Source: Pseudomonas plecoglossicida NBRC 103162 = DSM 15088
Lineage (GTDB): Bacteria; Pseudomonadota; Gammaproteobacteria; Pseudomonadales; Pseudomonadaceae
NCBI RefSeq assembly: GCF_000730665.1
Contig: NZ_BBIV01000022.1
Span: 28,501 to 92,500, forward strand
Length of the DNA: 64,000 nt
Direction: 5' to 3'
Part shown: positions 29,341 through 37,126 of the stretch, piece by piece
Layout: every line of letters starts with the position of its first letter
Position numbering within the stretch: the stretch's first letter is position 1
Made by a program: the position numbers and the translations under genes
The notes under the pieces: model-generated
The model's database searches: none
Seen by the model: only the letters and a program-made list of their open reading frames with translations
What the model was told of the DNA's origin: nothing

Positions 29341-30322
29341 CGGTGTATTCCTTGACAGAGAGTGAGGCCGCCCACGGCTGAGGTTTGCCGGTGGCGGATA
29401 AAGGCAGGCGGTCGACGCGGCGTATCGCGACCGGGCGCGGATGACCGGGCGGCCATTGCGCGAAGGCGTCCAGCACCGCCGTTTCGCTGAGCGAGGCGCT
29501 GCTGAACAGCACCTCGAAGGCTTCGCCGCGCAAGCCATCGCGCACGGCCACGCATGTCAGCGTCGGGCAATCGAGGAGCCGGCCGAGTTCGCAGGCCAGG
29601 CGCGCCAGGTCCAGGCGCAGGCCGTTGACCTTGATCAGGCTGCTGGCCCTGCCCAGCCACTGGAAGCGGCGCGCGTCCAGGGCCAGCACCTGGTCATCGC
29701 AGCGGTGCGTGGCCTGCGCGGCCACTTGGCCGTGCTCCCGTGCAATACGTGGACTGGCGATTTCGAGTGCGCAGGCTTGCCCTGGCTCACTGAGCAAGCG
29801 CACATCGTCCAGCAGCGTCCAGGGCTGTTCGGCGCTGCTGCGGGCGTCCAGCTCGCGAAAGGCGATGGCGCCGGCTTCCGTGGAGCCGAGCAGCTCGAGG
29901 AAGCGAACGTTCGGCCCCGCATGACGCTGCACCGTGGCCAATGCCCCGGGTGGCAAAAGTGAAGCGCTGTGCACCACCAGCACCGCACGCTGAGGGACCA
30001 GGCGGGACAGCAACGCCGGCAACAGTCGCCAGGTGCTGGCGATGGCAAGGATCACGCAAGGCCCTTCGCCGTCCAGCGCCGGCAGCCGCTGCTGCTCCAG
30101 CGAGCAGCTTTGCAGATGCGCACCCAGCACCCGCGCACCGACTTCGCCCAGGATCATGCCGTAGCTGTGGCTGACTGGCGCGAACGCGAAGATCTCCCGC
30201 GCATCCGGGGCCCAGCGGCCCAGAATCAGCGCTGCTTCGCGCTCCATCTGCGCAAGGCTGCGCAGCCATTGGCGCGGCGCCCCCGTCGAGCCGGAGGTGG
30301 TGAACAGATGCTCGCCGTTCAC
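29327..30322 (-). CDS. compact AMP-dependent acyl ligase lacking N-terminal region
   Basis: This 331-residue adenylate-forming enzyme begins almost directly at the P-loop (TTSGSTGAPR, residues 8-17). It then has LLGSTEAGAI (A5), QWLGRASSLIKVNGLRL (A8) and LPLSATGKPQP with the C-terminal lysine. Typical relatives carry 130-180 further residues before the P-loop. The start is a GTG overlapping the ACP stop (GTGA), so the short form looks native rather than broken. It most likely loads a carboxylic acid onto the adjacent carrier protein, or acts with the other adenylating enzyme of the operon. Confidence 0.8.
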   Translation of the reverse strand: MNGEHLFTTSGSTGAPRQWLRSLAQMEREAALILGRWAPDAREIFAFAPVSHSYGMILGEVGARVLGAHLQSCSLEQQRLPALDGEGPCVILAIASTWRLLPALLSRLVPQRAVLVVHSASLLPPGALATVQRHAGPNVRFLELLGSTEAGAIAFRELDARSSAEQPWTLLDDVRLLSEPGQACALEIASPRIAREHGQVAAQATHRCDDQVLALDARRFQWLGRASSLIKVNGLRLDLARLACELGRLLDCPTLTCVAVRDGLRGEAFEVLFSSASLSETAVLDAFAQWPPGHPRPVAIRRVDRLPLSATGKPQPWAASLSVKEYTDDPR

Positions 30323-30603
30323 GGAGCACCTCGCAGGGTCAGTTGGTCTTCCTGTTTCTGCTCGACGAACCGCGCCATCTTTTCCAGGGTTTCGAACCAG
30401 AAGCGCACGTCATCGCTGAGGTAGTCCACCTCGATGTCGAAGGCCCCCTCGATGGCGGTGATCACTTCGACGGCCATGAGGCTGTCGAAGCGTTCGCCGA
30501 GAAAGTCACGGAAGCTGTCGGCCGGCCCGATGGCGTCGATCTGTTCGCCGAGCAGTTGGCCGAGGGCCTGGCGGATACGCTGTGCAATGCTGAGGTCGTT
30601 CAC
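30319..30603 (-). CDS. stand-alone acyl carrier protein
   Basis: This 94-residue acidic four-helix carrier protein has the phosphopantetheine site ERFDSLMAVEV, with Ser41 the likely attachment residue. It starts with GTG, overlapping the tautomerase-like gene stop (GTGA); AAGGAA lies 11 bases upstream. It ends in another GTGA overlap with the AMP-ligase. Carrier protein plus dedicated ligase without a ketosynthase suggests tethering of one acyl or amino-acyl building block during modification rather than chain extension. Confidence 0.9.
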   Translation of the reverse strand: MNDLSIAQRIRQALGQLLGEQIDAIGPADSFRDFLGERFDSLMAVEVITAIEGAFDIEVDYLSDDVRFWFETLEKMARFVEQKQEDQLTLRGAP

Positions 30604-31004
30604 GAGCCGGTGTTTCCTTGTTGGGCAGCGTTGGTCAATTGCGCCCCGGCGCTGAAGTACACGTGCGCGGGCAGAATCGGATCGAAATGCAGGTAGATGA
30701 AGGCATTCGGGTAATACGTGCGCAGGCAGCCGTGCAAGCCTTCGGCAAGCGCCTGGTGAGCCAGCCGGTCACGCGTCGCCGACAGGGTGATGCGCACATG
30801 GAACTGCGCCGGTGCACCCTGGCGGTCGACGATGGGCATCGGCATGCCGGCGCTGAAGACGCAGCCTTCGGGCAAAGGGTTGAAGAACACCATGCAGTGG
30901 GCGGTATCAGCGCCCAGCTGCTTGAGCTGGCGGGTAAAGGCCAGGGCCAGGTGCTTGCGCGCCAGCGGTTGCAGGGGCGCGCAGGAAACACTGAGGGTCG
31001 GCAT
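30600..31004 (-). CDS. tautomerase-superfamily-like small protein (Pro-2 start)
   Basis: This 134-residue protein starts MPTLSVSC. After Met removal it would expose an N-terminal proline, the catalytic base of the 4-oxalocrotonate tautomerase/MIF superfamily. The length suits a two-subdomain (MIF/CHMI-like) member. The central LAHQALAEGLHGCLRTYYP and the hydrophobic strand AFIYLHFDP fit that fold, but I cannot match a subfamily. AAGGAG lies 6 bases before the ATG. It lies between the terpene-cyclase-like gene and the ACP. Keto-enol tautomerisation of a pathway intermediate is possible. Confidence 0.55.
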   Translation of the reverse strand: MPTLSVSCAPLQPLARKHLALAFTRQLKQLGADTAHCMVFFNPLPEGCVFSAGMPMPIVDRQGAPAQFHVRITLSATRDRLAHQALAEGLHGCLRTYYPNAFIYLHFDPILPAHVYFSAGAQLTNAAQQGNTGS

Positions 31005-31013
31005 GGCGGCTCC

Positions 31014-32729
31014 TTACGAAAGCTGCAGGCTGGGCAGATGTTGACGCTGGCCTGCGGCGTAGGCTTCGAGCAGGCGGCCCAGGCAGCTGGACAGGGGGTC
31101 GACGCCTTGCAGGAACAGCGGTGACCAGGCGTGGCCAGCGGCGCTGCGTACCTTGTCGAGGAAGAACTGCAGGTGCGGCAGATCGACCGGCAGGCCGAGG
31201 TCGGCGGCCAGGGCAATGGCCTGATAAGTGCTGAGCAGGTCGGGAATCCGCTGCCCCTGGTTGGCGAAACCGCCTTGGCGGACCTTGTGCGCCGCGAGCA
31301 ATTGGCTAGCGCGCTGCGTCACATCGTGGCCGATGCAGGCAAGGCAACCCAACGCCTGCACGCCCGCGCGCAGCGTCGTTTCGCCACGCGGGAACGAGGC
31401 ATGGCCTTCGCCCTGCTGGCAGCTTGCGATGTAATGCTCGATGGCAACCAGGTTCACGGCACAATCGCCGCCAAGTTGCCGCACGATCGACACTGCCGAC
31501 GCGGTGGACACCATGTCAGAACCGCGCCCTTCCCAGAAGCCGAAGCCTCCATCCGGGTTCTGCAGCGTCGCCAGCCACTGGCCGATCGCCTTGCGAGGCC
31601 CAGGCTGGCCGGCGAATGTACCTGCTGCCAGGGCCCAGTTGGTGCAACGGACCTCGGCGCCGCGACCCGGCATGTACATCACGCCCGGTTCGTTGGGCAT
31701 CTGGCAGCCTTCGATCCAGCGCAGCGCCGCCTCGTCCTGCGCTGGCGTCAATCCGCCTCCGAGCACGGCCGCCGCCGTGGTCAGTACATCCGCAGCCGTG
31801 TCGGCCTGGCGATAGGTGAAGCCCCCTTGGGGCATGGCCAAGGTGGCAATGAACGCCGCCACCTCGTCGGCCAGGTGCGCAACTGGCTCACCCAGGGCCT
31901 TGAGCGAGCCCACTGCGCAGAATGCGGCCCAGACGTCTTCCCCGTCGTAGCCGGACCAACGCACGAAGGCACCGCTCGCTCCACGCAAGCCATCGATCCA
32001 GGCGCTGCACTGCTGGCGGCCCAACGGCTGCGCCTGCAAGGCCTCCAGGCTGGCGGTGGCGCGATAGGTCGCCCAGAGGCACGGCATGTCAGCGGCCTCA
32101 CTGAAGCGGAAGCCGCCACAGTCCATCTGCTGCGCCTGCAGCCAGCCGATCAGGCCAGGCAGGTTCCAGCGTGGCGCGGGCAGCCCCTGGCGTTCGAGGG
32201 CCCGCGCCGCCATCACACCGTAGAAGCAGGCACGGGTATCGGCCAGGTTGCGCCGGGCGAAATCGGCGGACCAGCTCAGGCCGCCACTGGCGCATTGCAG
32301 GCCTTCCAGCCAGGCATACAAAGGTGCGCTGTCCTTCACCTGGCCCTGGCACACCTCGATCAGGGTGCGCAGCGCATAGTGGCTGGCCCACACATCGGCC
32401 GTCTGGCCAGGGCACATGGCGTAGGCATCGCCATCGAACAGCGTATGGAGCCAGGCTGCCGTCTCGTCGGCCCGTTCGAACGCAACCCCCAGGTCCTTGA
32501 GCGTTTCGGTGCAGTAGAAGGTTGCCCAGGCATCGGACGGCATGCCCTTGCTCCAGGCAAAACCGCCATCACGGTTGCGCCGGGACAGGATGTAGCCGCG
32601 CAGCGCCGGGGCGTCGACCTGCCCCAGTCGCCCGACCCAGGCAAGGCTGCGTATTGCTGCGTAGGTGCACCACAGATCCGGCTGGCCATTGCCCAGGCCC
32701 TGCCCTGCGGGGAAGCGCGGCGCGGTCAC
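31014..32729 (-). CDS. prenyltransferase/terpene-cyclase-like alpha/alpha-barrel protein
   Basis: This 571-residue protein is built from about nine repeats of the prenyltransferase/squalene-cyclase type, each with a GGF or GG-aromatic turn and a following helix: RDGGFAWSKG, SGGLSWSAD, CGGFRFSEA, QGGFTYRQ, PDGGFGFWEG and RQGGFANQ are six. I see no DXDD protonation motif of class II cyclases, and the Zn ligands of protein prenyltransferases cannot be placed, so the activity is open. It starts with GTG overlapping the PaaK-like stop (GTGA). A soluble alpha/alpha-barrel inside a carrier-protein operon is unusual. Confidence 0.75.
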   Translation of the reverse strand: MTAPRFPAGQGLGNGQPDLWCTYAAIRSLAWVGRLGQVDAPALRGYILSRRNRDGGFAWSKGMPSDAWATFYCTETLKDLGVAFERADETAAWLHTLFDGDAYAMCPGQTADVWASHYALRTLIEVCQGQVKDSAPLYAWLEGLQCASGGLSWSADFARRNLADTRACFYGVMAARALERQGLPAPRWNLPGLIGWLQAQQMDCGGFRFSEAADMPCLWATYRATASLEALQAQPLGRQQCSAWIDGLRGASGAFVRWSGYDGEDVWAAFCAVGSLKALGEPVAHLADEVAAFIATLAMPQGGFTYRQADTAADVLTTAAAVLGGGLTPAQDEAALRWIEGCQMPNEPGVMYMPGRGAEVRCTNWALAAGTFAGQPGPRKAIGQWLATLQNPDGGFGFWEGRGSDMVSTASAVSIVRQLGGDCAVNLVAIEHYIASCQQGEGHASFPRGETTLRAGVQALGCLACIGHDVTQRASQLLAAHKVRQGGFANQGQRIPDLLSTYQAIALAADLGLPVDLPHLQFFLDKVRSAAGHAWSPLFLQGVDPLSSCLGRLLEAYAAGQRQHLPSLQLS

Positions 32730-34042
32730 GGCTGGCCACCGACAAAACGCAGGTTGGTCTTTTTCCAGCTCTTTTGCGAGGCCCCGCTCTTGTTCAGTGC
32801 CGAGAGGTTGTTGACGAACATTACACGGCTCCAGCGCAGGCCAATGTGCTGTTCGGCGCGCTCGATCAGTTGCGCTTGCAGGTACACTTCCTGGCTGCTG
32901 TCCCAGGTCACGTCACGTTCGAGAATCAACGCGGCGCTGTCGCTTTGCCGGTCTACCTCGATGATGTAGCCGGTGGCATCGCAGGTGCCATAGACCACCT
33001 CCTCGACCGCACGGATCTCAAGGCCCACGCCGCCCACCACGATGCTATCGCTGTCGCGGCCATTGATCAGCAGCGTCGGGCTGAGCCTGCCGGGCTCCCA
33101 GGGCCCGGTGATGGTCACGCTGTCACCGGTGTCCAGGCGCAGCAGCGGGCGCGCATAGAGATTCAGCGGTGTGACCACCAGGCGCCCGGTCAGGCCTTGT
33201 GCCGGGGTGACCAGCCGGCCATCGGGCAACTGCAGTTCGAAATGGTTGGTCGCGGTGGCCAGGCGCAGCTGCTGGTCGTCACCCACCGCTGCCAGGGTGC
33301 CGGTTTCGGTGCTGCCGTAGCTGGCGTCGAACACCTCGCACTGCCACCAGCGGGCCAGGCGCTCACGAAATGGCTGGGTATTGACCTCGCCGAGCAGCAT
33401 GATCGAGCGCACCGACTGGGCGAAGGTCTGCAACAGCTCGCGTTGTTTCAGGTAGCGGGTCAGCTGCACCAACACACCGGGGGCGATGAACATCACGCTG
33501 GGCCGGTAGGTCGCGAAAGTGCTGCACACCCGCTCCCAGTCGGTGATACCGGTGGTGAACGGGTACAGCCGCACGTGCGACACATCGAGGTATTCGCAGA
33601 CATTGGCGATCAGGTCCCCCACCGGGACCACGTCGGACGGCATCAGGCTGGCCACCCGTGCGCCCGGCTGCAGCACCGAGCGCCAGTGGCTGGCGACGCT
33701 GACCGCGTTCCAGATGATGTCTGCCTTGAGCCGCGGCGTGGGCGTCGGCTCGCCGGTGGTGCCGGTGGTGGCGTAGTACTTGGCCGCCTCGCCCAGTTGC
33801 ACCGTGCAGAAGCTCAGTGGCTGTGCCTTGAGCAGCGCCTTGGGGGTTGGCGGCAATTGCCGGAACGCGGTGAAACTGTAATCGCCGATAGCGGCGTAAT
33901 GGGCGCTCTGCCGTGCTCGCGCCCAGACGGCCTGCAACTTGCGTTGGTAAAACCCGGCGTCCGGAACATGGCCCGCGTGCAATTGAAGTTCGCGTTGCGC
34001 GGCCTCCAGTACGCCGTAATCCTGGTCGGAGTGAACTAGCAT
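32726..34042 (-). CDS. PaaK-like adenylate-forming enzyme
   Basis: This 438-residue protein resembles phenylacetate-CoA ligases: P-loop YYATTGTTGEPTPTPR, then ASYGSTETG, LRLDTGDSV, LINGRDSDSI, and a C-terminal lysine region (NKSGASQKSWKKT). It should activate an aryl or alkyl carboxylic acid as an acyl-AMP for transfer to CoA, a carrier protein or an amine. The frame is open to 34096, but GAGGG sits 8 bases before the ATG at 34042, whereas the upstream candidate is a TTG without a site. It is the first gene of the operon. Confidence 0.85.
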   Translation of the reverse strand: MLVHSDQDYGVLEAAQRELQLHAGHVPDAGFYQRKLQAVWARARQSAHYAAIGDYSFTAFRQLPPTPKALLKAQPLSFCTVQLGEAAKYYATTGTTGEPTPTPRLKADIIWNAVSVASHWRSVLQPGARVASLMPSDVVPVGDLIANVCEYLDVSHVRLYPFTTGITDWERVCSTFATYRPSVMFIAPGVLVQLTRYLKQRELLQTFAQSVRSIMLLGEVNTQPFRERLARWWQCEVFDASYGSTETGTLAAVGDDQQLRLATATNHFELQLPDGRLVTPAQGLTGRLVVTPLNLYARPLLRLDTGDSVTITGPWEPGRLSPTLLINGRDSDSIVVGGVGLEIRAVEEVVYGTCDATGYIIEVDRQSDSAALILERDVTWDSSQEVYLQAQLIERAEQHIGLRWSRVMFVNNLSALNKSGASQKSWKKTNLRFVGGQP

Positions 34043-34123
34043 CGACTCGCCCTCTGCGAAAAAGAGGCGCTGAGAATTGGCGAGCCGAGGGGCCAAGTAA
34101 AATACTAATTAGCGAGGGGCGGT

Positions 34124-34140
34124 GATAGTTCGAACGTATC
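34124..34140. promoter_or_regulatory. candidate operator, GATA-GTTCGAAC-TATC dyad
   Basis: GATAGTTCGAACGTATC is a near-perfect dyad, the arms GATA/TATC flanking the palindrome GTTCGAAC with one extra base. It lies 82 bases before the operon start, a position suited to a regulator site. Confidence 0.4.
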
Positions 34141-34233
34141 AATCGGCTGTTTCGACAGGGTGGCCGGCAGAATTTCCAGACCGATTCCGTCAGTATTCAT
34201 TGCGCAACGCCGCTGTTTCCCGGCGAATATCAG

Positions 34234-34250
34234 ACAAAGATATTCTTTGT
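34234..34250. promoter_or_regulatory. candidate operator, ACAAAGA-TAT-TCTTTGT dyad
   Basis: A perfect 7-bp inverted repeat with a 3-base centre lies between glycerate kinase and the operon. It is AT-rich and weak as an RNA hairpin, so a DNA-binding site is more likely than a terminator. Confidence 0.4.
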
Positions 34251-34284
34251 ATTTTTCAAGCCCTGTGCGTGGCGTGCACCATTA

Positions 34285-35421
34285 TCACCGGCTGGCAATG
34301 CGCCAGAGACGGGCGATGTCGCTGGCCCGCGCTTGCAGCAGGCTCGGCGCATCGGCGCATGCCTGCTCCAGGCTCATCGGGCCGCTGGCCAGGGCGAAGG
34401 CGGCGTCGATACCGTGGGCGTAAAGCTGCTGGTAGCCCTCACCCAACGTCCCTGCCAGCACCACCACCGGCACGCCATGGCGCTTGGCAACCCGTGCTAC
34501 GCCCATGGGCGTCTTGCCGCGCAAGGTCTGGGCATCGAAGCGGCCTTCGCCGGTAATCACCAGGTCCGCGCCTTGCACCAGGGCATCGAGCCCGGCCAGT
34601 TCGGCGACCACCTCGACACCCGGGCGGAATCGCGCCCCCATGAAGGCCTTGGCCGCAAAGCCCATGCCACCTGCGGCGCCGCAACCGGGAAATGCGCGCA
34701 CATCCTCACCCAGCAATTGCGCGCAGTGGTCGGCAAAATGGCCCAGCGCTTGGTCCAGCGCCTGCACCTGCTCGGGGTTTGCGCCCTTTTGCGGGCCAAA
34801 GATCGCCGAGGCGCCGTTGGGCCCACACAGGGGGTTGTCGACATCGGCCGCCACTTCCACCTGCACCTCGGCCAAGCGAGGGTCCAGGTCGCTGGCATCG
34901 ATACGCGCCAGGTTGGCCAGGGCCAGACCGCCTTCTTCCAGGGGTTGCCCGTCGGCATCCAGCAAGCGCAGGCCCAAGGCTCGCAGCATGCCGCTGCCAC
35001 CATCGTTGGTAGCACTGCCGCCTATCGCCAGCACGATGCGCCGGGCCCCGGCAGCCAGCGCAGCCGCCATCAGCTCACCGGTGCCCCAGGTGCTGCTGCG
35101 GCAGGCATCGCGCTGCCCGCTGGGCACCAGCTGGATGCCGCTGGCCTGGGCCATCTCGATGATCGCCGTGCGGCTGTCCGCCAGCCAGCCCCAGCCAGCT
35201 TCTACGCTCTGCCCCAACGGCCCGCGCACGGTCTGACGGCGCAGTTCGCCGTGGCTGGCCGCAAGAATCGCTTCCATGGTGCCTTCACCGCCATCGGCCA
35301 TGGGGCATTCGACCAGTTCGGCACCCGGCAACGCTTCGGCCAGCCCCGTGGCAATGGCGCGGGCGACACCGGCAGCGTCGAGGCTGTCCTTGAACGAGTC
35401 GGGGGCGATGACGATTTTCAT
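34285..35421 (-). CDS. garK: glycerate kinase (GarK/GlxK family)
   Basis: This 378-residue protein of the glycerate kinase type I family starts MKIVIAPDSFKDSLDA and has the internal motifs MADGGEGT, GGSATNDGG and VITGEGRFDAQT. It phosphorylates D-glycerate with ATP, linking glyoxylate, glucarate or hydroxypyruvate catabolism to central metabolism. AGGAG precedes the ATG. The remnants upstream (a PucR/CdaR-type regulator and an MFS sugar-acid transporter) are the expected companions, so the locus was probably a sugar diacid or glycerate utilisation unit whose regulation is now lost. Confidence 0.9.
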   Translation of the reverse strand: MKIVIAPDSFKDSLDAAGVARAIATGLAEALPGAELVECPMADGGEGTMEAILAASHGELRRQTVRGPLGQSVEAGWGWLADSRTAIIEMAQASGIQLVPSGQRDACRSSTWGTGELMAAALAAGARRIVLAIGGSATNDGGSGMLRALGLRLLDADGQPLEEGGLALANLARIDASDLDPRLAEVQVEVAADVDNPLCGPNGASAIFGPQKGANPEQVQALDQALGHFADHCAQLLGEDVRAFPGCGAAGGMGFAAKAFMGARFRPGVEVVAELAGLDALVQGADLVITGEGRFDAQTLRGKTPMGVARVAKRHGVPVVVLAGTLGEGYQQLYAHGIDAAFALASGPMSLEQACADAPSLLQARASDIARLWRIASR

Positions 35422-35532
35422 GGAGCTTCTCCTGAGCAGATAGCGGCATGCTGACAGCTAGCTGATGCGACGGCCTCGGTCGGATGCACAAAATGCCCCT
35501 CGGGTTGATTGGGCAAATGCCATTGAGCGCGC

Positions 35533-36141
35533 TCAATCGGCTGGCAGCAACTGCAACCCAAGGTACAGGCTCAACATCCCTTCCAGCCTCAGCGGGTCGA
35601 CTTCGCTCAGCTCGGCAATGCGCTCCAGACGGTAGCGCAGGCTGTTGCGGTGGATGCCCAAGGCGTCCGCACAGGACTGGCTCTGGCCATCGTGCGCGCA
35701 CCAGGCGCGCAGCGTCGCAAGCAACTGCCCGCTGGCGTCCTTGGCGCGGACGCGCTGCAGCGGTTCCAGCAACTCGTCCAGCGCATCTTCGTTGCGGTGG
35801 CGCCAGAGCAGCGCTGGCAGGCGGTAGCGGGCGAGGCTCAACAACTGCTGGCCGGGCAGCACTTCGCGGCCATAGGCAAGCAGATCGCGCAACCGCCGGT
35901 AACCGCGGCGCAGCTGTTCCAGGCTTTGTGCCGGATTACCCAATGCCAGACGCTCGACTTCCCAGCCGCCTCGCAGCAGGCGTTCGACCAGGCGCTCTTC
36001 GTCGAGCACGGGCCCGGCCGGCCGACACCACAGCAGCGAATCCCGGGCCGGGCTGACGCACCAGCTGTCCGGGTAGCGGTTCATCAACCAGGCCGCCAAG
36101 GTTTCGCTGGGCGGCCCGGCACGCAGTTCGAACAGGCACGG
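35533..36141 (-). pseudogene. CdaR/PucR-type regulator, 5' part missing
   Basis: About 200 C-terminal residues of a sugar-diacid regulator remain, ending in a PucR-type helix-turn-helix (DALGIHRNSLRYRLERI). The N-terminal diacid-recognition domain of the ~370-residue family is gone. Near 36141 the sequence passes directly into the middle of an MFS gene on the plus strand. The 5' part and promoter are missing, so it should not be expressed as a regulator. It would have controlled garK and the transporter. Confidence 0.8.
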
Positions 36142-36977
36142 GGCGGGCCGTTCTCCGGCTGGATCCTGCAGCACTTCGCCGCCGGCCAGCATGGCCTGGC
36201 CGGCTGGCAGTGGATGTTCCTGATCCAGGGCCTGCCGACCGTGGCGCTGGGCGTCCTGGCCATCGGCCTGCTCAGCGACGGCTACCAGAAAGCTGCCTGG
36301 CTGAGCCCTGCCGAACGTCAGTTGATCGCTACCGACCTGGCGGCCGACGCCGCGAGCAAACCCAACACCACCGGCGACAGCGTGCTCGGAGTGCTGACCA
36401 ACCCACTGATCTGGACCTTTGGCTTCGTCTACTTCTGCATTCAGAGCGGTGTCTACGCGATCAACTTCTGGCTGCCGTCGATCATCAAGAACATGGGCTT
36501 CGACAACCCGCTGCTGATCGGCTGGCTGAGTGCCATTCCGTACCTGCTGGCCGGTGTCTTCATGATCCTCTGCGGCCGCTCGGCGGACCTGCGCAACGAA
36601 CGCCGCTGGCATCTCGTGGTACCGATGCTGATGGGCGCGCTCGGCCTGCTGATCGCCGTCAACTTCGCCGGCAACCCGACCATCGCCATCCTCGGCCTGT
36701 CGATCGCCACCATGGGCGCCCTCACCGGCCTGCCGATGTTCTGGCCGATGCCGACCGCGCTGCTCAGTGCCAGCGCGCCGTGGCGGGCCTGGCGATCATC
36801 AACTCGGTGGGCCAGATGGCAGGATTCCTCAGCCCTTACCTGGTCGGCTTCATCAAGGACCAGACCGGTTCGACCGATGCCGCGCTGTATTCGCTGGCCG
36901 CCTTGATCGTGCTGGGTAGCCTGGTGGCCCTGCGGGTTACCCGCGCCGGTGCGATGCAGGCTGTTCGGGGCAATTGA
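36142..36977 (+). pseudogene. MFS sugar-acid transporter, 5' part missing plus frameshift
   Basis: The visible part begins mid-protein at FSGWILQHFAAG and GLAGWQWMFLIQGLP, conserved in the phthalate/glucarate-type MFS permeases (ACS family), and runs through the C-terminal six-helix half. At ~36777 one base is missing in a GC-rich run (AGCGCGCCGTGG), so the end AVAGLAIINSVGQMAGF is in another frame. The first ~150 residues and the start are absent. It ends at 36977, followed by a REP pair. Confidence 0.8.
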
Positions 36978-36983
36978 ACCTCG

Positions 36984-37041
36984 GCATGCCGGCTCCCACC
37001 CAGGCCTGTGGTTTACCTGTGGGAGCCGGCTTGCCGGCGAT
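36984..37041. repeat. paired REP element (2 of 5)
   Basis: GCCGGCTCCCAC and the inverse TGTGGGAGCCGGCTTGCCGG face each other across ~17 bases, between the MFS remnant and the Rieske reductase gene. The first arm starts GCATGCCGG, a slight variant of the consensus. Confidence 0.88.
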
Positions 37042-37126
37042 AAGCCCTCCGCCGATCGTCAGATCAACGCATCCCTTCCAGAGCGCGGGCGTCCAATGGT
37101 TCCAAAGCCCCCTTTGGAGACTCCCC

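Larger units (their letters stand above)
34043..34284 (-). promoter_or_regulatory. upstream region of the biosynthetic operon
   Basis: This 242-base gap is clearly more AT-rich than its surroundings (stretches such as CTAATTAGTATTTTAC) and separates the operon from glycerate kinase on the same strand. It must hold the operon promoter, but I could not find a convincing -35/-10 pair with normal spacing. Two dyads are listed separately. Nothing coding is seen. Confidence 0.55.

Noticed and set aside
34234..34259. Dyad plus T-stretch as a terminator
   Set aside because: The T-run is on the plus strand, where no gene ends; the stem is AT-rich and weak. An operator is more plausible.
36974..37126. 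N-terminal extension of the Rieske reductase
   Set aside because: The open frame runs through a REP pair; a good ribosome site and the conserved start are at 37127.
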